Both the position numbers and the translations under genes were made by a program. The notes beneath the pieces were generated by a model, which was given only the letters and a program-made list of their open reading frames with translations, did not search any database and had not been told where the DNA came from. 64,000 nt of DNA from Hyparrhenia diplandra (taxonomy: Eukaryota; Streptophyta; Magnoliopsida; Poales; Poaceae): assembly GCA_015847255.1 (NCBI GenBank), contig JADLZK010002585.1:1-64000 (forward strand), written 5' to 3'. Within the stretch, counting starts at the first letter, position 1, and each line of letters starts with the position of its first letter. Below are positions 58,218 through 64,000 of the stretch, piece by piece.

Positions 58218-58382
58218 GTGATCTCGGGCAAGGGTTGTGGGACGAGTTCTCACGTAAAATTCCGGCGCCTTCGTGTGATCCTAGCAATTTCAATTCCTGT
58301 TTCCTTCTCGGGCCAGTGGTGATCTCGCGACAAGGGTTGTGGGACGCGTGCTCACGTGAAATTCCGGAGTCGTTGTGTGATC
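58218..58382 (+). repeat. Two-copy direct repeat in the chromovirus leader
   Basis: A 64-bp block (GTGATCTCG...CAAGGGTTGTGGGACG...CTCACGT...GTGTGATCC) occurs at 58218-58281 and 58319-58382, 101 bp apart. It lies between the primer site and gag, where packaging or regulatory repeats are common in LTR elements. Confidence 0.8.
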
Positions 58383-58879
58383 CCCGTTCGCCGGCCCGGC
58401 TCCTAAAACTAAGCCCTCCATTCGGACTCAAATCATCTTCGACAACATGTCCAAAACTTCGATGATGACAAGCAATTCATGGACAAGATCATGGATAATT
58501 TTGACTTCGGGTGGAACGGATCAATGATATTGGCGCTACACAACATCGGATGAAGAGACAGATGGATCGAGGGATTCAGCCATGGATGCGCATACACTAA
58601 GGCACAGCAGCACATTGCACAACAAGTTAAGGCTACGGGTGCAGCGGTAGCCCAGCTTACCGCACATGGGTTTGGTCGAGAGGAGGTCGCTTTCGTGACA
58701 GTTCTTCCGAGGTCTGCTTTGCTTATGATGATCGGGAGGAGGAGTTTGACAATGTCTTTGCTCAAAGACAATGGCAAAGCTCCCATGAAACCTGGACCTT
58801 CTAAGATCAGGAAACCAAGGAGAGAATATAAATGTAGAGGCACATCATCGCTATAGAAGTCCGAGGGAGGAACAAGAGC

Positions 58880-60396
58880 ATAACTTACCATATCATGCAC
58901 TACCTAAGATGTTGTTTCCAAAATTTGATGGCACCGATGCCAAAAATGAAGGATAATTGTGAAGGATACTTTGAACTTTACAAGATACCTCAAGGCATGT
59001 GGGTTACTGCTGCCCACATTCACTTTGAAGGTAATGCAGCCAAGTGGTACCAGGCCTATAAGCAGAACCATACCTTCAGAAATTGGGCACACTTCGCTGT
59101 GGTGGAAGAGGAGTTTGGCTCGATGACTTTAGACAGTAATCGAAAGTGATTTACTAGCATTGAAACATACCACTACCGCGGGAAGAATATACACAGCAGT
59201 TTCAGGCTTTACAATATCAGGTGCAAATGCATAATTCACAGTATGATGATCTGTTTTTTACTTCTCAATACATTAGGGGTCTCAAGGAGAACATCAGATC
59301 AACTGTGGAACCACAGATGCCAGCTACTGTGTTGAAGGCATCTCTGATTGCAAAAATTCAGCAAGGGGTCTTGGAGCGCAGTAAGAACAAATCAGCCAAA
59401 TCTTTTTACCAACCAAGACCTACAAACAATTTCAAGGATGATACTAAAACTACTGTACCAGGGAATCTGTTATGGAAGGACAGACAGTTGAGGGATTATA
59501 GAAGAGCCAATGGCCTTTGCTACAGCTGTGGGGAGAAATTTGTACCAGGACACTTAGAGGTTTGCACTAAGAGGAACAAACCACAAGCTAATGCTTTGAT
59601 TGCAAATGACTTGGACAGGGAGCTATCTGATGATGTGTTAAACACACTGGAGACTGAGGATGTGTTGCAAGAAGAATTTGGTAACCTGTCTCTTAATGCT
59701 ATGTCCAGTGCAAAGCAGGTGAATTGTTACAAACTGAAGGCTAAAGTGCAGGATAAAGTAATGCTGCTTTTGTTAGATAGTGGCAGTTCTCATACATTTA
59801 TTAGCAGTCAATTTGTTCAAGCTGCTAAGTTACCCACCATCCCTGCACCATTGAGGAAAGTGAGGCTCCCAAATGGAGAGGTGCTGCAAACTAACACTAT
59901 GGTTAGCCAACTACAGTGGTACTGTCAGGGTCACACCTTGTGCTCTGACATGATAGTACTGGATATACAGCCATATGATGCTATCCTTGGATATGACTGG
60001 TTGACTGTGCACAGTCCTATGAATTGTAGCTGGGACCTCAAAACTTTGGAATTTCCAGAAAGAGGTAAGGTGATTAAGCTGCAAGGGGTACAGGAACAAC
60101 CAATGGGTGTCAGCTCCATGTCTGCTACTAAAGTATATAAATCAGCTCAAGGCAATGATATTTGGGCCTATGCAATTGTAAATTATGTGCCTGATATTCA
60201 GCAGGATCATAACAAGCCTGAAGAGTTACCTGATTCTGTTCAGCATGTGCTAACTATGTACAAAGATGTCTTCACAGACCCTAAGGTACTTCCTCCCCAG
60301 AGAACTTATGATCATGCAATTCCACTATTGCCCAATGTCGTTTCCTCGCCAATGCTAGACCATACCATTATTCTCCAATGCATAAGACGTAGATAG
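58880..60396 (+). pseudogene. Gag and aspartic protease of the chromovirus
   Basis: 58895-59149 gives gag text (WVTAAHIHFEGNAAKWYQAY, NWAHFAVVEEEFG). After a stop near 59149 the frame 59221-60396 continues gag (FISQYIRGLK-like region), then a zinc knuckle CYSCGEKFVPGHLEVC (C-x2-C-x4-H-x4-C form with extra spacing). The retropepsin motif LLLLDSGSSHTFIS and ILGYDWLTVHSP follow. The frame ends just before RT. Gag would coat the genomic RNA and the protease would process the polyprotein. Confidence 0.85.
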
Positions 60397-60409
60397 AACA
60401 AAGAGTCCA

Positions 60410-61050
60410 AGACTTATTGCGTAAAGGTTTCATTACACATAGTCATAGCCCCTTTTTCGCCCCCCGCCCCGTTGGTAAAAAAAAAAAAAAAAGATGGATC
60501 ATGGAGATTTCGCGGTAGATTATGTGAAGCTCAATGACTTAACAATCAAAAACAGATTTCCAATGCCCGTCATTGAGGAGATTTTAGATGAGCTCTCTGG
60601 CTCCAAATATTTTACCAAGCTAGATCTTAGAGCTGGGTACCACCAAGTGAGGATGCTTCCTCAGGATGAGTACAAGACTGCATTCAAAACTCATCGTGGT
60701 CACTATCGGTTCAAGGTGATGCCGTTTTGATTGACAAATGCACCGCCACTTTTCAATGTATCATGAACCATATTCTACACAGCCTTTTCTTTAAAATTTG
60801 TCATGGTTTTCTTGGATGATATCTTGATTTACAGTCCAACATTAGAAGACCACATAGAGCATTTGGAACAGGTGTTGGAGCAGTTGAGAAAGCACCAATT
60901 CTTTTTGAAAGACACCAAGTGCTCTTTTGCTAAATCCAATATAGAGTACTTGGGCCACATTATTTCCTCTCAAGGAGTGGCTACAGATAACCAGAAAATT
61001 CAGGCAATGCTCCATAGTGGCCAGTTCCTGCTTCTGCCACTGAATTAAGA
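60410..61050 (+). pseudogene. Reverse transcriptase of the chromovirus
   Basis: RT motifs are present in order: an A-run replacing the VKKKDGSWR segment at 60477-60494, KNRFPMPVIEEILDEL, FTKLDLRAGYHQV, TAFKTHRGHYRFKVMPF, then VFLDDILIYSP (the catalytic DD pair) and KCSFAKSNIEYLGH. There are three breaks. An 18-A run shifts the frame. TGA stands for Gly in MPFGLTNAP at 60728-60730. A frame change follows near 61.03 kb. Confidence 0.88.
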
Positions 61051-63075
61051 GCTTTCCTTGGCCTTACTGGATACTACAGAAGGTTTGTTCAGGGATATGG
61101 CATCTTGGTTAAACCTCTCACCAATTTGCTTAGAATTAAGCAGTTCCAGTGGAATGATGATGCTCAAAAGGCCTTTGATCAGGTCAAGCTAGCTATGACC
61201 ACCACACCAGTGCTCAAGTTACCTAACTTCCAGGAAAAATTTACTGTGGAAACTGATGCATGCCAAACTGGCATAGGAGCTGTCCTTATGCAGCAGGGCA
61301 GACCAATTGCATACCTGAGCAAGGCCTTAGGGGAAAGACAAATGACACTTTCAATCTATGAAAAAGAATTCCTTGCTTTGATTATGGCAGTAGAGAAATG
61401 GAGACATTACTTGCAGAGAAATGAATTTGTCATCCTTACTGACCACAAATCTTTAGCATTCCTCAATGATCAGAGTCTACATTCTGAATTACAAAAGAAG
61501 GCTATGGCTAGACTGATGGGCATGCAATTTCAGATTGTATATCGAAAAGGTAAGGAGAATGTGGCTGCAGATGCCTTGTCTAGAGTAGCTCATATGTTTC
61601 AGTTACAGGCTCTATCCACTGTACAACCTATGTGGATGCAAGAGGTCCTTAATTCCTACACCACTGATACTGCTGCTCAGACACTCATTCAGAAGCTAGC
61701 TATACAGAGCCCTGATGAACTGGGATATAGCTTGGACAAAGGCATTATTTGGCACAAAGGCAAAGTGTGGATTGGTCAGAATTCTGCCCTACAGACAAAA
61801 CTGATCACAGCTTGTCATGCCAGTGCCCTGGGAGGACATTCTGGTATTGCAGCAACCTATTACAGACTCAAGAAGCATTTTGCTTGGAAAGGAATGAGGC
61901 AAGATGTTGAAAATTTTGTGAAGCAGTGCTCTACTTGTCAACAGGCTAAACACAGTAACAAGGCTCCACTGGGCTTGCTGCAGCCTCTACCCATTCCAGA
62001 AGGGGTTTGGCAAGAATTGACAATGGATTTTATTGATGGACTGCCTCCATCTGAAGGTTTCAGTGTAATCATGGTGGTGGTTGACAGATTGACTAAATAT
62101 GCACACTTTCTACCCCTGAAACATCCATACACCAAATAAGTGGCCCAAGTTTTTCTTGATAACATTGTCAAACTTCATGGGTTACCCGTAAAAATTCTAA
62201 TTGCATGAGAGATGTTGTGTTCCAAAGCAACTTTGGAAGAGATTGTTCCAACTATACAAGGTTGATTTGCATTTCAGCACAACTTATCACCCACAATCGG
62301 CGGCCAAACAGAGAGAGTGAACCAATGTTTGGAGATGTATCTCGAATGTCTTTGCATAAGATGCTCCAAAGACATGGAAGTCCCGCTATCCTTGGCCGAA
62401 GTTATGGTACAATACTTCCCTTCACTCATCTCTTGGGTGTTCCCCATTCTATGCATTGTTTGGATATGAACCAGACCTGGGATTACAGACTGTTCTACCA
62501 GCTGCTACACCAGCTAATGTTGCTGAACTCATTGAGCATCGTTCCTTGCACTTGGAGGCCTTGAAACTAAACTTAGCTCGTGCACAAAACCGAATGAAAC
62601 TGATGGCTGATCGAAAGAGAACTGATTGTAAGTTTGCAGTAGGGGATCAGGTGTTGCTTAAACTCCAGCCGTACATCCAGTCTTCGGTGGCAAGCAGACC
62701 TTATCCAAAGCTGGCCTTCAAATATTTCGGGCCATACAAGATCTTAGAATGCATTGGACCAGTTGCTTATCGCCTGGAGCTACCAGAGGGAGCACTCATT
62801 CATAACGTTTTTCATGTGTCCCAGCTCAAACCTTTCCTTGCAGATTTCTCTCCAGTGTTCGACACTCTACCAGTGACTACTGACCTGGAAGCTGTGGAGG
62901 CTGTTCCATTGAAGATACTCGAACGCAGGCTGGTGAAGAGGGGCAATGCGGCAATTCCACAAGTCAAGGTCGCATGGACAAAGCTGCCTTCGAACATCTA
63001 CACCGGGAAGACTACAATGTGCTTCGAAGCGCGCGTTTCCTCGATGCTCCGGCCTTGGGGACAAGCCGCATCCGG
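61051..63075 (+). pseudogene. RNase H, integrase and chromodomain-like tail of the chromovirus
   Basis: 61105-62139 holds RNase H (VETDACQTGIGAVLMQ, YEKEFLALIMAVEKWRHYL, LTDHKSLAFL, ADALSR), then the integrase HHCC finger (H...H...CSTCQQAK) and the core start MDFIDGLP and VVVDRLTKYAHF. A TAA at 62137 and frame changes break the core between 62.14 and 62.45 kb, where the second Asp and the Glu should lie. 62456-63020 resumes with QNRMKLMADRKR, FKYFGPYKILECIG, VAYRLELPEGALIHNVFHVS and a chromodomain-like ILERRLVKRG...VKVAWTKLP. The chromodomain normally guides insertion toward certain chromatin. Confidence 0.88.
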
Positions 63076-63084
63076 CCGGGGAAG

Positions 63085-63380
63085 TGTCGTGTCGGACACA
63101 CCACCAAAGAGAAGCGTAGGACGGCGACAAGGCGTATCGCCGTGTCGAAGCGTATTTTGTTATTTTCATTATCGTTTATTAGTATGACATGTGGGCCATT
63201 GTGGTCGGCGTTGTATCGTGAGTACTTAAGTGCACAGGTTGTGCCGGGTTGGACAAGTTAGAACTCGAAATCGAAATCGATCTCGCCAACCGGAGGGTTT
63301 GCTGGGGGCGTCTCGCACATCCGTTTGCCTTGTGTGTCGCTTCACGCCCGGCGATCGCCCGGCGGCCGTGGGGTGTGACA
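63085..63380 (+). repeat. 3' LTR of the chromovirus
   Basis: It is bounded on the left by a purine-rich GGGGAAG and on the right by the target duplication CCCGA at 63381-63385, after which the host MiAMP1-like coding sequence resumes at 63386. Confidence 0.93.
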
Positions 63381-63656
63381 CCCGAGCTCCCTCACGGCGT
63401 GGAGCGTGGGGACGCTGGCTCGGGGATACATCAACCATCGAGGCGTGCGGGTGCACCGGCCTCGTGTACTACGCCGGGCAAGAGTTCACCTACCGGGCGA
63501 GGGGCCACGCCCACATGGGGGACCGGTTGCACCGGCACGCCATACCTGGTTTTCGAGGAGTACCGGGCGTGTGGCGACTTTAGGTGGCGCAGTATCAACA
63601 GTTACTGCCACTAGTGCAGGATGAGATTTATTGCAGGTTCAACCCTCTCTACTCCA

Positions 63657-63845
63657 GGTTATGCTGCCTGGAATACGAGTTAGGGAGTAAATGACTTGGA
63701 ACCTAGAAGAGAGGCGCACCTTTACTTTCGCTTGGAAACACCAAATCAGAGTAAAGCTCCTGTCAGTCACGTGACTGGTTATGCTACTTGAAATACGAGT
63801 TAGGGAGTAAAGGGCTAGGAACCTGGAATAGAGGTGCACTTTTGT
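63657..63845 (+). repeat. Two-copy direct repeat after the MiAMP1-like gene
   Basis: A block of about 69 bp (GGTTATGCT...GAATACGAGTTAGGGAGTAAA...GGAACCT...AGAGG-GCAC) occurs at 63657-63725 and 63777-63845, 120 bp apart, with about ten differences. It begins 42 bp after the stop codon. CACGTGAC-type words lie near both copies. Confidence 0.8.
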
Positions 63846-64000
63846 CACGTGCGTAAGTGGACCAACCGGGGACGGGCTAGAGGGGCCCAACCGGGCGGCC
63901 GGCCAGGGGGGAGGGGCGAGAGCGCCGCCGCCGCCTTCACCATATCATCGTCGTCTCCGTCCTTGCTTCGTCATCAAGTTTGGGTTAAATTAGGATTTTT
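63846..64000. other. GC-rich end of window, nothing recognised
   Basis: It contains CCGGGCGGCCGGCC and a GCCGCCGCCGCC run. No gene start can be supported before the window ends. Confidence 0.4.

Larger units (their letters stand above)
57487..63380 (+). mobile_element. Chromovirus (Ty3/Gypsy, Reina-like) with both LTRs
   Basis: The 5894-bp element has LTRs of 300 and 296 bp (57487-57786, 63085-63380) starting TGTCG and ending GGGTGTGACA. The 5-bp duplication CCCGA flanks it (57482-57486, 63381-63385). A methionine-tRNA-type primer site follows the 5' LTR. Gag, protease, RT, RNase H, integrase and a chromodomain-like C-terminus come in this order. The short LTRs, small size and chromodomain fit the Reina group of chromoviruses; the clade is my inference. 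Nonsense codons and frame changes in RT and integrase make it non-autonomous. Confidence 0.93.
57369..63614 (+). pseudogene. MiAMP1-type antimicrobial peptide gene split by a retrotransposon
   Basis: The first part (57369-57486) codes for a secretion signal: a basic start, a hydrophobic core (TMAIVVVAVLMAVAVTGV) and an alanine cleavage-like site, then about eight residues. The second part (63386-63614) codes for the MiAMP1 beta-barrel domain. It shows LTAWSV, ACGCTGL, a Y-x-F-x-Y strand, GTGCTG, YRACGDFRWRSI and a final Cys before TAG. Members of this plant family are secreted small basic peptides with six cysteines and antifungal activity. A 5.9-kb chromovirus separates the parts, and its target duplication CCCGA lies at the junction. 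Removing it would keep the frame across the site. Two further frame changes occur in the second part (about 63439 and 63500), and the first conserved Cys is not visible. Coding is therefore lost unless the small indels are sequence errors. Confidence 0.8.

Overview
The window is nuclear DNA of a flowering plant, almost certainly a grass. The reasons are a B3-domain gene relic of the NGATHA/RAV type with grass-like GC-rich coding sequence, a MiAMP1-type antimicrobial peptide gene, and a dense layer of grass-style transposable elements: Stowaway, Tourist/Harbinger and hAT miniature elements, tRNA-derived SINEs, L1-type LINEs, a Tat-lineage Gypsy element and a chromovirus. The species cannot be named from the sequence. 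I found no rRNA genes, free-standing tRNA genes or CRISPR arrays. LAYOUT. 1-6 kb is AT-rich intergenic DNA. 6.26-7.58 kb (minus) is a decayed B3 transcription-factor gene with its former GC-rich leader at 7.6-8.4 kb. 8.4-19.7 kb is mostly featureless, with one Stowaway element, a perfect 25-bp hairpin and a shortened SINE side by side at 14.3-14.5 kb. 19.7-26.4 kb is a patchwork of small elements: a 5'-truncated LINE carrying a Stowaway, an hAT element whose empty site survives next to it as a paralogous repeat, a Stowaway split by a polyadenylated retroposon, and Harbinger-like elements. 26-35 kb is intergenic with three further MITEs. 35.03-47.6 kb or beyond is a large minus-strand Tat-type Gypsy element with gag, protease, RT, two RNase H regions and integrase, plus a large plus-strand block that looks spliced and resembles the 'putative gypsy type transposon' family. 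51.28-51.47 kb is the best candidate for an intact host gene, a 65-residue protein. 52.8-54.3 kb is a three-element nest: a Harbinger-like MITE hit by a polyadenylated retroposon and, at its right edge, by a SINE. 54.4-57.06 kb is a 5'-truncated LINE (minus). 57.37-63.61 kb is a MiAMP1-like gene split just after its signal peptide by a 5.9-kb chromovirus with a perfect CCCGA target duplication. HOW IT FITS. The region is a low-gene-density accessory stretch where insertions dominate. Several nests give a relative order of events. Two host genes are broken: one by point decay (B3), one by transposition (MiAMP1). Frameshifts in the elements often fall at CAG/CTG sites or homopolymers, so part of the apparent damage may be sequencing or assembly error. 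I saw no convincing new multi-gene system. The most novel-looking item is the polyadenylated retroposon family present twice, at 22.86-23.64 and 53.53-53.81 kb.
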